Shown: positions 18,241-26,981 of the stretch, piece by piece
How positions within the stretch are numbered: the first letter of the stretch is position 1
How the letters are laid out: each line of letters opens with the position of its first letter
Source of the DNA: Mesocricetibacter intestinalis
GTDB taxonomy: Bacteria > Pseudomonadota > Gammaproteobacteria > Enterobacterales > Pasteurellaceae
Direction: 5' to 3'
NCBI RefSeq assembly: GCF_004363295.1
Contig: NZ_SNYQ01000005.1
Span: 1-64,000, forward strand
DNA length: 64,000 bases
Made by a program: the position numbers and the translations under genes
The notes under the pieces: model-generated
What the model saw: the letters and a program-made list of their open reading frames with translations, nothing else
What the model was told of the DNA's origin: nothing
Database searches by the model: none

Positions 18241-19782
18241 ATGCAATTAGTTGATTTTTCCACTTCCGCCTGGTCGGTATTACCGGCGATTCTCGCCCTG
18301 GCTTTAGCAATTGTCAGCAGAAAAGTAATTCTTTCCCTGAGTATCGGTATTTTGGTCGGTGCGATAATGCTAAGCGACGGCAACATTGGAACCGGTCTGC
18401 AATATTTATATGATCGGGTAACTTCTTTGATTTACACCTTTGACGAATCCGGACAATGGGTACTTAATGATAATAATACGAATATTATATTTTTCCTGTT
18501 ATTACTGGGTATTCTCACTGCTTTTTTAAGCGTATCCGGCAGTAATCAAGCTTTTGTCGAATGGGCTCAGCGGCATATTAAAAGCCGACGCGGTGCAAAA
18601 TTGATGGCGGCCTGTCTGGTTTTCGTTACCTTTATTGACGATTATTTCCATAGTCTGGCGGTAGGCGCCATTGCGCGTCCGGTAACGGATAAGTTTAAAG
18701 TATCTCGTGCTAAATTAGCCTATATTCTGGATTCCACCGCCGCACCTATGTGCGTGCTGATGCCAATGTCCAGCTGGGGCGCCTATATTATGACCCTGAT
18801 TGCCGGTTTGTTGGCGGAACATGGTATCCGCGAATATTCGCCTATCGGAGCCTTTATTACCATCAGCTCCATGAATTTTTATGCGATTTTTTCTATTGTT
18901 ACGGTTTTTGTCATTGCGATTTTTTCCTTTGATATCGGCCCTATGGCGCGTCATGAACGACAGGCTATGGCGAAAGAAGAAAACGAATGCGATGAAGAGG
19001 GGGCGGTAAAAGGAAAGGTCAGAAATCTTGTATTACCTATTTTAGCGCTGATTGTCAGTACCGTAGCTATGATGATGTACACCGGAAATCAGGCGTTAGC
19101 CGCCGAAGGTAAAGCTTTCAGTGTGCTTGGCGCCTTTGAAAATACGACGGTGGGTTTATCCTTAGTCGTCGGCGGGTTGACTTCCATTGCGGTATCTAGC
19201 TTATTAATCGTGGCTGGGCGCCAGGTCAGCCTCAGCGAATATCTGAGAGCGATTATCCTCGGTATGAAATCCATGTTGGGAGCGATTCTGATTCTGTTCT
19301 TCGCCTGGACGATCAATAAAGTAGTTAGCGATATGCAAGCAGGGCAGTATCTTGCCGGTTTGATTTCGAGCAATCTTGCGGCAGGGTTGTTACCGGCATT
19401 ACTCTTCTTACTAGGTACCGTGATGGCATTTTCTACCGGAACCAGTTGGGGGACTTTCGGTATTATGTTACCTATTGCGGCGGCAATTGCGGTGAACGCC
19501 GCACCGGAATTATTGATTCCTTGTCTGTCCGCTGTAATGGCGGGCGCGGTTTGCGGCGATCATTGCTCTCCGGTTTCGGATACTACTATTTTATCCGCCA
19601 GTGGTGCGAAATGTAATCATATGGATCATGTAACCACTCAATTGCCTTATGCTTTACTGGTCGCCTTATCCACCACCGTAGGTTATTTAACGGTCGGATT
19701 TACTCAATCCGGCCTATTGGGCTTTGTTGCTACGGCGGCTGTGTTAGCCCTAATCCTTCTGATCGGGAAAAAACGTATCTGA
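18241..19782 (+). CDS. lysW: NhaC-family transporter under lysine riboswitch, predicted lysine transporter
   Basis: A 513-residue membrane protein of the Na+/H+ antiporter NhaC family with about eleven hydrophobic segments. Family features are FIDDYFHSLAVG near residue 124, SSWGAYIM near 177, FSTGTSWGTFGIMLP near 396, and CGDHCSPVSDTT near 437. Homology alone would say Na+/H+ antiporter, but the L-box in its leader argues for regulation by lysine. The LysW-type lysine transporter proposed for Pasteurellaceae fits better. Substrate is inference. Ribosome binding site TTTAGGTAG. It is followed by its own terminator. Confidence 0.85.
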   Translation: MQLVDFSTSAWSVLPAILALALAIVSRKVILSLSIGILVGAIMLSDGNIGTGLQYLYDRVTSLIYTFDESGQWVLNDNNTNIIFFLLLLGILTAFLSVSGSNQAFVEWAQRHIKSRRGAKLMAACLVFVTFIDDYFHSLAVGAIARPVTDKFKVSRAKLAYILDSTAAPMCVLMPMSSWGAYIMTLIAGLLAEHGIREYSPIGAFITISSMNFYAIFSIVTVFVIAIFSFDIGPMARHERQAMAKEENECDEEGAVKGKVRNLVLPILALIVSTVAMMMYTGNQALAAEGKAFSVLGAFENTTVGLSLVVGGLTSIAVSSLLIVAGRQVSLSEYLRAIILGMKSMLGAILILFFAWTINKVVSDMQAGQYLAGLISSNLAAGLLPALLFLLGTVMAFSTGTSWGTFGIMLPIAAAIAVNAAPELLIPCLSAVMAGAVCGDHCSPVSDTTILSASGAKCNHMDHVTTQLPYALLVALSTTVGYLTVGFTQSGLLGFVATAAVLALILLIGKKRI

Positions 19783-19830
19783 AAAATGTGATCAGACACA
19801 AATTTATCAATAAAAATTTAATTTTTTATA

Positions 19831-19857
19831 AAATGCGACATTTAGTCGCATTTTTTT
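19831..19857 (+). terminator. terminator of the lysine transporter gene
   Basis: AATGCGAC and GTCGCATT pair around a five-base loop, then seven T. Confidence 0.92.
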
Positions 19858-20066
19858 ATTTTATTTAATTTATTTTTTATAAAATATCGAAATTTGTTAT
19901 ATTTTTGGAGTTTTATTCTTATTTTTACCGAATGGATTTGGTTTGAAATGCTGTGAACGGGCTAGACAATTCTCCGGGGATAGGTAAACTGAAATTCGGT
20001 TTATAAAAAAGTTAGGGTTTCTTTAGGGGAACCCGTGGAAGAATGCCCTAGGCACGAGAGGTGAGT
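19858..20066 (+). promoter_or_regulatory. ilvIH promoter and leader region
   Basis: An AT-rich block (19858-19930) is followed by a possible promoter, TTGAAA (19943-19948) and GACAAT (19965-19970) with a 16-base spacer. A leader with a small hairpin GGGTT..AACCC (about 20014-20032) comes next. The AT-rich block would suit Lrp or H-NS binding, as at E. coli ilvIH; this is inference. I see no leader peptide rich in branched-chain residues. Confidence 0.4.
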
Positions 20067-21782
20067 ATGAAAAAATTATCCGGCGCGGAGATGGTAGTGC
20101 AGGCATTGCGCGATCAGAACGTAAAATACTTATTCGGTTATCCCGGCGGGTCGGTACTGGATATCTACGATGCCATTCATACATTGGGCGGCATTCAACA
20201 TATTCTGGTACGCCACGAGCAGGCGGCGGTTCATATGGCGGACGGCTATGCCCGAGCAACAGGAGAGGTCGGTTGCGTTTTGGTTACCTCGGGGCCGGGG
20301 GCGACGAATGCAATTACGGGGATTGCCACCGCCTATGCGGATTCCGTTCCCTTGGTGGTAATTACCGGTCAGGTGATGAGCGGGCTAATAGGGACCGATG
20401 CTTTTCAGGAATGCGATACCGTGGGGATTTCCCGTCCGGTGGTAAAGCATAGCTTTATGGTTAAACGTACCGAAGATATTCCGAGCATTATTAAAAAGGC
20501 ATTTTATATCGCCTCCACCGGACGGCCCGGCCCGGTGGTCATCGATATTCCAAAGGATGTGGTAAATCCGGAGAATAAATATCCTTACGAATATCCGAAA
20601 GACATTTCCATGCGTTCCTATAATCCAAATATTCAGGGGCATAAAGGACAGATCAAAAAAGCCTTAAAAGCGCTTTTAGTGGCGAAAAAACCGGTTTTAT
20701 TTGTCGGTGGCGGCGTTATTGCGGCCGATTGCAGTAAAAAACTAACCGAATTCGCACAACTGTTACATCTTCCGGTTACTTCCTCATTAATGGGGTTGGG
20801 CGCATTTCCCGCTACGGATAAACAATTTTTAGGTATGCTCGGAATGCACGGTACCTATGAAGCGAATAATGCTATGCATCATAGTGATCTTATTTTGGGG
20901 ATCGGCGTCCGTTTTGATGACCGGACGACCAATAATCTGGCGAAATATTGTCCGGAGGCCAGAGTTATCCATATTGATATCGATCCGACCTCGATTTCCA
21001 AGAACGTGCCTGCGGCTATTCCTATTGTGGGGAGTGCGGATAATGTATTAACCGAGTTTTTAGCCCTGCTGGAAGAGGATAATTTAGTAAAATCTCAGGC
21101 GGATCTCAGCGACTGGTGGAAGCGGATTAATCAATGGAAGGATAGAAAATGCCTTGCTTACGAGCAGGATAATGAGGTACTAAAACCGCAGGCCGTGGTA
21201 GATTGCATTTACCGCCTTACTGAGGGTAAGGCTTATATCGCGACGGATGTCGGACAGCATCAGATGTTTGCGGCGCTGCATTATCCCTTTGAGCGACCGC
21301 GCCATTGGATTAGCTCCGGCGGATTGGGAACCATGGGATTCGGTTTACCGGCGGCGCTCGGCGTTAAGTTGGCTCATCCCGAAGCTAAGGTCGTTTGTAT
21401 TACCGGCGATGGCAGTATTCAAATGAATATTCAAGAGCTTTCCACGGCAAAACAATATGGTATTCCGGTGGTGATCGTCAGTTTAAATAATCGTTTTCTC
21501 GGCATGGTGAAACAGTGGCAGGATTTAATCTATGCAGGCCGTCATTCTCAGGTGTATATGAATTCGCTGCCGGACTTCGTAAAACTGGCGGAGGCGTACG
21601 GCCATGTGGGGATCCAAATTAATCATCCGCAGGAACTGGAGGAAAAACTCGAACAGGCTTTTGCGGTTAAAGATAAATTGGTTTTTGTCGATGTTCAGGT
21701 GGATGCTTCCGAACATGTTTACCCGATGCAGATACGCGGCGGGGCCATGGATCAAATGATTTTAAGTAAAGCGGCGGAGTAA
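20067..21782 (+). CDS. ilvI: acetolactate synthase III large subunit
   Basis: A 571-residue thiamine-diphosphate enzyme catalysing the first common step of valine, leucine and isoleucine synthesis. The N-terminal PYR domain has [11 protein letters not shown] and the catalytic-Glu region [15 protein letters not shown] near residue 47. The central domain has FVGGGV. The C-terminal PP domain has the ThDP motif [12 protein letters not shown] near 449. ATG at 20067, preceded by GAGAGGTGAG, gives the same N terminus as E. coli IlvI; a GTG six bases earlier is unlikely. It is followed after three bases by ilvH. Confidence 0.96.
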   Translation: MKKLSGAEMVVQALRDQNVKYLFGYPGGSVLDIYDAIHTLGGIQHILVRHEQAAVHMADGYARATGEVGCVLVTSGPGATNAITGIATAYADSVPLVVITGQVMSGLIGTDAFQECDTVGISRPVVKHSFMVKRTEDIPSIIKKAFYIASTGRPGPVVIDIPKDVVNPENKYPYEYPKDISMRSYNPNIQGHKGQIKKALKALLVAKKPVLFVGGGVIAADCSKKLTEFAQLLHLPVTSSLMGLGAFPATDKQFLGMLGMHGTYEANNAMHHSDLILGIGVRFDDRTTNNLAKYCPEARVIHIDIDPTSISKNVPAAIPIVGSADNVLTEFLALLEEDNLVKSQADLSDWWKRINQWKDRKCLAYEQDNEVLKPQAVVDCIYRLTEGKAYIATDVGQHQMFAALHYPFERPRHWISSGGLGTMGFGLPAALGVKLAHPEAKVVCITGDGSIQMNIQELSTAKQYGIPVVIVSLNNRFLGMVKQWQDLIYAGRHSQVYMNSLPDFVKLAEAYGHVGIQINHPQELEEKLEQAFAVKDKLVFVDVQVDASEHVYPMQIRGGAMDQMILSKAAE

Positions 21783-21785
21783 AAT

Positions 21786-22277
21786 ATGCGTAGAATTTTA
21801 TCTGTATTAATAGAAAACGAGTCCGGCGCATTGTCGCGCGTCGTCGGATTATTTTCCCAACGGGCATTTAATATTGAAAGTCTGACCGTAGCACCTACCG
21901 ACGATCCCACATTATCCCGAATGACCATAGAGGCGTACGGCGATGCCGGGGTATTGGAGCAAATTGAAAAGCAACTGCATAAGCTGGTCGATGTATTCAA
22001 GGTAATTAACCTCAGCGATTGCGAGCATGTGGAACGCGAGGTGATGTTATTAAAGATACGGGCGGTAGGAACCACCCGAGATGAAATAAAGCGTTTGGCG
22101 GATATTTTCCGCGGTCAGATTGTAGACGTAACAACCAAATCCTATACGGTACAGCTAACGGGTACAAAGGATAAATTGGATGCTTTTGTGAAGGGCGTTA
22201 AAGAAGAAACCTCTATTATTGAAATCGTACGCTCGGGGCTTATCAGTCTGTCCCGCGGTGAGAAAAATTGCCTTTAA
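21786..22277 (+). CDS. ilvH: acetolactate synthase III regulatory subunit
   Basis: A 163-residue small subunit that activates IlvI and confers valine feedback inhibition. An N-terminal ACT domain (ILSVLIENESGALSRVVGLFSQR, residues about 4-26, with the NIESLTVAPT stretch following) is followed by the C-terminal ALS_ss domain. Length equals E. coli IlvH. It is translationally close to ilvI and transcribed with it. Confidence 0.96.
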   Translation: MRRILSVLIENESGALSRVVGLFSQRAFNIESLTVAPTDDPTLSRMTIEAYGDAGVLEQIEKQLHKLVDVFKVINLSDCEHVEREVMLLKIRAVGTTRDEIKRLADIFRGQIVDVTTKSYTVQLTGTKDKLDAFVKGVKEETSIIEIVRSGLISLSRGEKNCL

Positions 22278-22288
22278 TCGCTTCAGGC

Positions 22289-22322
22289 GGAAAAAAGTGC
22301 GGTGATTTTGACCGCACTTTTT
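22289..22322 (+). terminator. ilvIH terminator built from an inverted USS pair
   Basis: AAAAAAGTGCGGT and ACCGCACTTTTTT pair around a seven-base loop. Both arms contain the exact nine-base USS core (22295-22303 and 22311-22319). Inverted USS pairs doubling as terminators are a known Pasteurellaceae habit. Confidence 0.95.
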
Positions 22323-22419
22323 TACGACCATGAGAATGATCAAAGTTTTAGGTATCTTTTCTGGTTTATTTCTTTCTTAGTGCTAAAATCAAGCCGGCAG
22401 TTTCGGAAGGTATTAAAGC

Positions 22420-23409
22420 ATGAAATTAGATGAGTTAGCTAAGCTTGCCGGTGTTTCCACCACTACGGCAAGCTATGTTGTAAACGGTAAGGCGAAAAAA
22501 TATCGAGTCAGTGATAAAACCATCGCCAGAGTCGAAGCATTGATCAAGGCTTATGATTTTAAACCCAATGCGATGGCGGCGGGATTGCGCGCCGGAAAAA
22601 CCAATACGATGGGGTTGATTATTCCGGATTTTGAAAATATCAGTTATGCGAAAATTGCCAATCAACTGGAAAAAGCCTGCCGTCAGCAGGGGTATCAGTT
22701 ATTGATCGCCTGTTCTAACGATAATGCGGAAAACGAAGCGGAATGTGCCAAACATCTGATTCGGCGGCAGGTGGACGCATTATTCGTATCCAGCGCATTA
22801 CCTGAGGATACGACTTTCTACGCTCAGTTCGAGCAGACGCCGATTATCGGATTCGATCGTTTTCTTGGGGCCGCTGGGATCGATAACGTACTGACGGACG
22901 ATGAGGCGAATGCCGAAGGTTTGGCGGAGGCCTTGCTGATGCGGCAAGGGGGGCAACGGATTCTATTTTTAGGCGCATTGCCTGAATTACCGATTAGCCG
23001 GGCAAGGGAGCAGGGATTCCGCAGCCGCTTAAGTAATACGGAATGTAAAGTGGATTTTTTGTATGCAAACCGCTTTCATCAGGACGATGCCGCTGAGGTA
23101 TGCGCACAATGGCTAGGTAAAAATCAGATGCCCGATGCCTTATTCACCACTTCTTTTACTCTGTTGCAGGGGGCGCTTAAAGCGTTGATGCAACGCCCCG
23201 GCGGTATTCCCGATAGATTGAACATCGCGACTTTTGGGCAGCATGAAATGCTGAATCTGTTGGAAAATCCGGTAGTATGCAGCGTACAGGATCACCGTAA
23301 AATTGTGGATTCGCTGTTGACAATAGCATTAGAACGAATCGGCGGTAAATCCTTATGCCGACGGGAATGTATTTTGCGTCAATTAGTATTCCATCGCTGG
23401 GCGAACTAG
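22420..23409 (+). CDS. cra: LacI-family regulator Cra/FruR
   Basis: A 329-residue catabolite repressor/activator, a LacI-family factor sensing fructose phosphates and tuning glycolysis against gluconeogenesis. The HTH region MKLDELAKLAGVSTTTASYV is nearly that of E. coli Cra, including the hinge NAMAAGLRAGKT. The effector domain carries GLIIPDFENISYAKIAN, YQLLIACSNDN, and TTSFTLLQG. Length is close to E. coli (334). It is monocistronic; no fruBKA is next to it in this window. Confidence 0.93.
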   Translation: MKLDELAKLAGVSTTTASYVVNGKAKKYRVSDKTIARVEALIKAYDFKPNAMAAGLRAGKTNTMGLIIPDFENISYAKIANQLEKACRQQGYQLLIACSNDNAENEAECAKHLIRRQVDALFVSSALPEDTTFYAQFEQTPIIGFDRFLGAAGIDNVLTDDEANAEGLAEALLMRQGGQRILFLGALPELPISRAREQGFRSRLSNTECKVDFLYANRFHQDDAAEVCAQWLGKNQMPDALFTTSFTLLQGALKALMQRPGGIPDRLNIATFGQHEMLNLLENPVVCSVQDHRKIVDSLLTIALERIGGKSLCRRECILRQLVFHRWAN

Positions 23410-23423
23410 AGTCGTTAAGGGTA

Positions 23424-23461
23424 AAAACGGCAGGGAAGATAATTTTTCTCTGCCGTTTTTG
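23424..23461 (+). terminator. cra terminator
   Basis: AAAACGGCAG and CTGCCGTTTTT form a strong hairpin. It also lies just past the end of pgaD on the opposite strand and could serve both. Confidence 0.88.
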
Positions 23462-23477
23462 TTGTGCCGTCTTTCCT

Positions 23478-23750
23478 TTATTTATCCGCTTTGGAAAGAA
23501 AAGACCAACAGATGGCCAATAAGGAAAGCGCCGAAGCTGCCGTCAGCACCAGCATTACTACGTTTAATAGCGGATATCTGTTTAATATCAGATGCTGGGT
23601 TATATTGCTTTTATTCAAATATACAAAATAGCTTGTGGCCGCCCAAATACCCCAGGTCAAACTTGCCAAACACAGGCTTTTTAACCTTATTTTCCAGCCG
23701 AGATGCTTTTTATTAATAATCATCTGTTTTTGTAATTTTATATCGGTCAT
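23478..23750 (-). CDS. pgaD: PgaD-like accessory protein of poly-N-acetylglucosamine synthesis
   Basis: A small membrane protein of about 90 residues with two hydrophobic segments (about 28-45 and 62-84), matching PgaD in size, topology and position as last gene of the pga operon. PgaD binds and stabilises the PgaC glycosyltransferase in the inner membrane. I use the ATG at 23750, which gives MTDIKLQKQ and lies two bases after the pgaC stop. A longer open frame extends into pgaC and is not needed. The name rests mainly on context and topology. Confidence 0.8.
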   Translation of the reverse strand: MTDIKLQKQMIINKKHLGWKIRLKSLCLASLTWGIWAATSYFVYLNKSNITQHLILNRYPLLNVVMLVLTAASALSLLAICWSFLSKADK

Positions 23751-23752
23751 TG

Positions 23753-24997
23753 TTAGACTCCTCTGTCCGGGCTTGTCCAAACCGCAAATTGGGATTTCTT
23801 CCGGAATATGGCTCTGGGCAAACCTATGGCAAGGGTGGCCATGCCAATCAGCCAGTAAGCCCAGGGGTACCAGATACAATGAAAGGCATAACGAAATAAG
23901 CCGTTTTCATATTTGCTGTCGATATAAAGGCTGCATAGGAATTGCAGCAGAAAGGTGAAAAATAACAGGATAATTCCCGGTTTAAGCAATGAGGTTTCGA
24001 ATAGATGGAGCATATTATGCCCGGTGATAATGCCGTAAAAGCTGGCAATGGTACTGAGCAATAATAAAAATACCCAATTTGCGGTTACCAGATATTCAAT
24101 ATACATCGGCCATAAGCGCCGGTTTTTGAAGCGCCATACTTGGGGAAAATATTTGATAATGACTTCGGCTCCACCCTGAGCCCAGCGCAGGCGCTGCTTA
24201 AATAAGCCCCCGAGCCGTTCGGGCATTAACACCCAGCATATTGCTCTTGGCTCGTAATAAATATTGTATCCGGCAGTTTGCAATTTCCAGCTGATATCGA
24301 GATCCTCCGTCAGCATATCCGTACTCCAACCGCCGAGCCGGCGTATAATCTCCGCATTAAACAGGCAGCATACGCCGGAAACCGTAAATATCGTACCGAT
24401 CAGGCTTTGCGCCCGTTTGATCAGGCCGATGATGGCACTAAATTCCGATACCTGAAGGCAACCTAGAATCGTACTGCGGTTACGTACGCGCGGATTGCCG
24501 GTAACCGCCGCATAAACAGGATTTTTTTCCAGAGCCATCACCATATAATCCAATGCGGAATAATCCAATACCGCATCTCCGTCAATACAGAGGACATATT
24601 TTCCTTTGGCAAGATTAAGGGCGTTATTTAGTGCGCTGGCTTTACCGGAGTTTTTTTGATGCAGGGCGGTAATGCGTTTGTTTTTTTGTGCCCAGCGATC
24701 GATGATTTCTCCTGTTTTATCCGAGCTGCCGTCATTGATCAGAATCAACTCATAGTTCGGATATTGCAGGGTTAACAGATGAGGTATGGATTCTTCCAAT
24801 TGATCCGCTTCGTTATAGCAAGGCATCATAATACTGACCAAGGGAATATTTTCAGCGGGCATTTTACCGAGCAAAATCCCTTTGCGCTTATTTTCCATAA
24901 ATACAAAGTAGATGATTCCGGCAATCGACCAATATACCGCCATCACTGCCGGGTGCAGAAAAATAAACAGTCCCGTTATTTCGATTATCATATTCAT
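23753..24997 (-). CDS. pgaC: poly-beta-1,6-N-acetyl-D-glucosamine synthase
   Basis: A 414-residue family 2 processive glycosyltransferase of the inner membrane that polymerises UDP-GlcNAc into PNAG. An N-terminal hydrophobic pair precedes the GT domain. Catalytic motifs are NDGSSDKT near residue 86, the DGD of CIDGDAVLD near 133, TEDLDISW near 222, and QRLRW (the QxxRW motif) near 260. Four C-terminal hydrophobic segments form the channel. It is third in pgaABCD; pgaB ends 31 bases upstream. Confidence 0.95.
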   Translation of the reverse strand: MNMIIEITGLFIFLHPAVMAVYWSIAGIIYFVFMENKRKGILLGKMPAENIPLVSIMMPCYNEADQLEESIPHLLTLQYPNYELILINDGSSDKTGEIIDRWAQKNKRITALHQKNSGKASALNNALNLAKGKYVLCIDGDAVLDYSALDYMVMALEKNPVYAAVTGNPRVRNRSTILGCLQVSEFSAIIGLIKRAQSLIGTIFTVSGVCCLFNAEIIRRLGGWSTDMLTEDLDISWKLQTAGYNIYYEPRAICWVLMPERLGGLFKQRLRWAQGGAEVIIKYFPQVWRFKNRRLWPMYIEYLVTANWVFLLLLSTIASFYGIITGHNMLHLFETSLLKPGIILLFFTFLLQFLCSLYIDSKYENGLFRYAFHCIWYPWAYWLIGMATLAIGLPRAIFRKKSQFAVWTSPDRGV

Positions 24998-25028
24998 ATT
25001 ACGTTCATCCTGAAAGTATCGTTAGTGC

Positions 25029-26966
25029 TTATTTTTCCCCTTGTTTCACCGAGAGGTAAGGTTTTACCCGGGTTATATCCGGTCGGTTTAAGAGGAAATC
25101 GTCGGGGTAATAGCCGAAGTTCATCAGCTGATTTTGTTCCAGTAATTGCATCCAGCGGATTAGTTCGGATTCCGGAATAGGTTTTCCGCTGCGCCAGTTA
25201 TAGGATTGCAGTTCAAATAAAATCTTATCCTTGGGGAGAGCGGAAGAGTTTATTTTTTCGATTAATTGCTGTAACCAACCATAAGCGGCATCTCGGCTCA
25301 GAGGTGCTTCATTTTCCAGATAGGGCATGGCCATTATTGCCGTACTGTCGTAATGGGCGACGAATTCCGCCAGATTTTGGGCAAACCATTCTTCACTCTG
25401 CGGCTCGTTAATCAGGGCGGCATAAATATTACGCGAGGTTTTGAGTGCTTCCCCGCCATATAAAAAATAAGGTTCCAGCGCTTTTTTCAGGCTTAGGGTG
25501 AGCTTAATCAGATCCCGGTTTTTTTGTTTGGCTTCACGGCTGACGAGCTTTTCTTCCCCCGGCGGCATCGTTTTTTCCGCTATAGACGCAGGCGCCTCAA
25601 AATCGGTTAGGAAAGCATCGTCATGAAAAAGAATACCGTTAAATTTGGTATAAAAAGAAAGATCCCGATAAATGCTTTTTAGCATTTCAATATTTTCCTT
25701 ATCATAGGGAGAAAGTCGAAGATATTGATCCGCAGCGGGTTTTCCCGTTCTTTTATCGGTAACGTATTTAGCTTTTTTAGCGGAGGCGCTTAAATCAAAA
25801 GCCAGGGTCGGCATCCAAGCATAAACTTTCACCTCCGTTCTTTTCATCAGTTGCCAGGCCACCTGGCCGAATAAGTCCGCTTTTACCGGCAGGTATTTAT
25901 TCGGAAAATAAAGGGCATCGGCCACGCCGTTACCGTCATCGTCCGCATAGGCCTGTAAATATACGGTGGTAACGCCGTAGTCATAGATTCGCTGGATTAA
26001 CGCATCTAAATTCTTTTTCTGTTGCAGCGGATTTTTATCATATACATAATCTAAATCCACATGGATTACCCGTTGTATTTTTTGGCTTTCATCCGCTTGT
26101 TGATTTAAATAAGCGGCAATGGTAGAAAAATCCGTTTCTGCATCCAATAATAGGCGGCCGACGTGCGGATCGCCTGGAGTATTGGTTTTTTCCGCATTCA
26201 GCGAGAAATGATGGGTTAATCCCGCCTGTTTGGCGGCATTGATCGCAGCTTGGTTGAATTGCCCGTAGGGCCAGACTATCAGTCTGGGAGTGATTCCGGT
26301 ACGTTGTTTGATCATATGCGCTGAAGTTTTTAAATCCTGCGTAATTCGCTTTTGATACTGAGCTTCGGTTTCGTATTTTCCGTTACGATAAATAGGGGCG
26401 ATAAGCGCCGGAAGTTGACTGCCGGCCGGATTGGCGGCGACACCATGATGGGAATCATAGGTATGGGAGGCTATTTCAACCAAACCGCTGTCATACATTT
26501 CTCTGATTTTTCGCCAAGTAGTAAAGGCCGAGCGATCCAGTTTTTTCGCGCCATATTGTACCTGGCCTTTTTCCGCAGTATCTACCCAACGGGTAACGGG
26601 AGCGAAAACCGCCGGATAATTATAGGCTTTTAATAAGGGATAAATAACGCTGTACATGGTTTCGTAGCCGTCATCAAAGCTGAGCAGTACGGCTTTTTCC
26701 GGTAATTCCGTTTTTCCCTGTTCCGCATCTAAAACCTGTTGCCAACTAATTACCCTATAGCCGTTTTCCTGCAACCAATTAAACTGCCTGATTAGCATGG
26801 CGGAAGAAATAGTTTGGGGGACATAAAGGCTTTTATCCACAGGGCGGCTTTCGTCCACAACGGAATGATAAGCCAATACGGCGTATTTATCCGCTGCATA
26901 GCCCTTCGCCACGCAAAGGGAACAAAAAAGCAAATAAATCGGCAAAATTATTTTTTTGATATACAT
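25029..26966 (-). CDS. pgaB: poly-beta-1,6-N-acetyl-D-glucosamine N-deacetylase
   Basis: A 645-residue periplasmic enzyme that partly deacetylates PNAG so that PgaA can export it. The NodB deacetylase domain spans about 30-290, with the metal and catalytic residues in SFDDGYETM near residue 95 and SHTYDSHHG near 166. The C-terminal glycoside-hydrolase-like domain (about 310-640) includes VIHVDLDYVYDKN and LFHDDAFLTDFEAP. E. coli PgaB is a lipoprotein, but here I see no canonical lipobox; the signal more likely ends at GYA-ADK. The pgaA stop lies 15 bases upstream of this start. Confidence 0.93.
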   Translation of the reverse strand: MYIKKIILPIYLLFCSLCVAKGYAADKYAVLAYHSVVDESRPVDKSLYVPQTISSAMLIRQFNWLQENGYRVISWQQVLDAEQGKTELPEKAVLLSFDDGYETMYSVIYPLLKAYNYPAVFAPVTRWVDTAEKGQVQYGAKKLDRSAFTTWRKIREMYDSGLVEIASHTYDSHHGVAANPAGSQLPALIAPIYRNGKYETEAQYQKRITQDLKTSAHMIKQRTGITPRLIVWPYGQFNQAAINAAKQAGLTHHFSLNAEKTNTPGDPHVGRLLLDAETDFSTIAAYLNQQADESQKIQRVIHVDLDYVYDKNPLQQKKNLDALIQRIYDYGVTTVYLQAYADDDGNGVADALYFPNKYLPVKADLFGQVAWQLMKRTEVKVYAWMPTLAFDLSASAKKAKYVTDKRTGKPAADQYLRLSPYDKENIEMLKSIYRDLSFYTKFNGILFHDDAFLTDFEAPASIAEKTMPPGEEKLVSREAKQKNRDLIKLTLSLKKALEPYFLYGGEALKTSRNIYAALINEPQSEEWFAQNLAEFVAHYDSTAIMAMPYLENEAPLSRDAAYGWLQQLIEKINSSALPKDKILFELQSYNWRSGKPIPESELIRWMQLLEQNQLMNFGYYPDDFLLNRPDITRVKPYLSVKQGEK

Positions 26967-26981
26967 AGAAAATCCTCCGAA

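Noticed and set aside
19858-20066. Attenuator with leader peptide for ilvIH
   Set aside because: The leader has one small hairpin but no run of Leu, Val or Ile codons and no terminator before ilvI.
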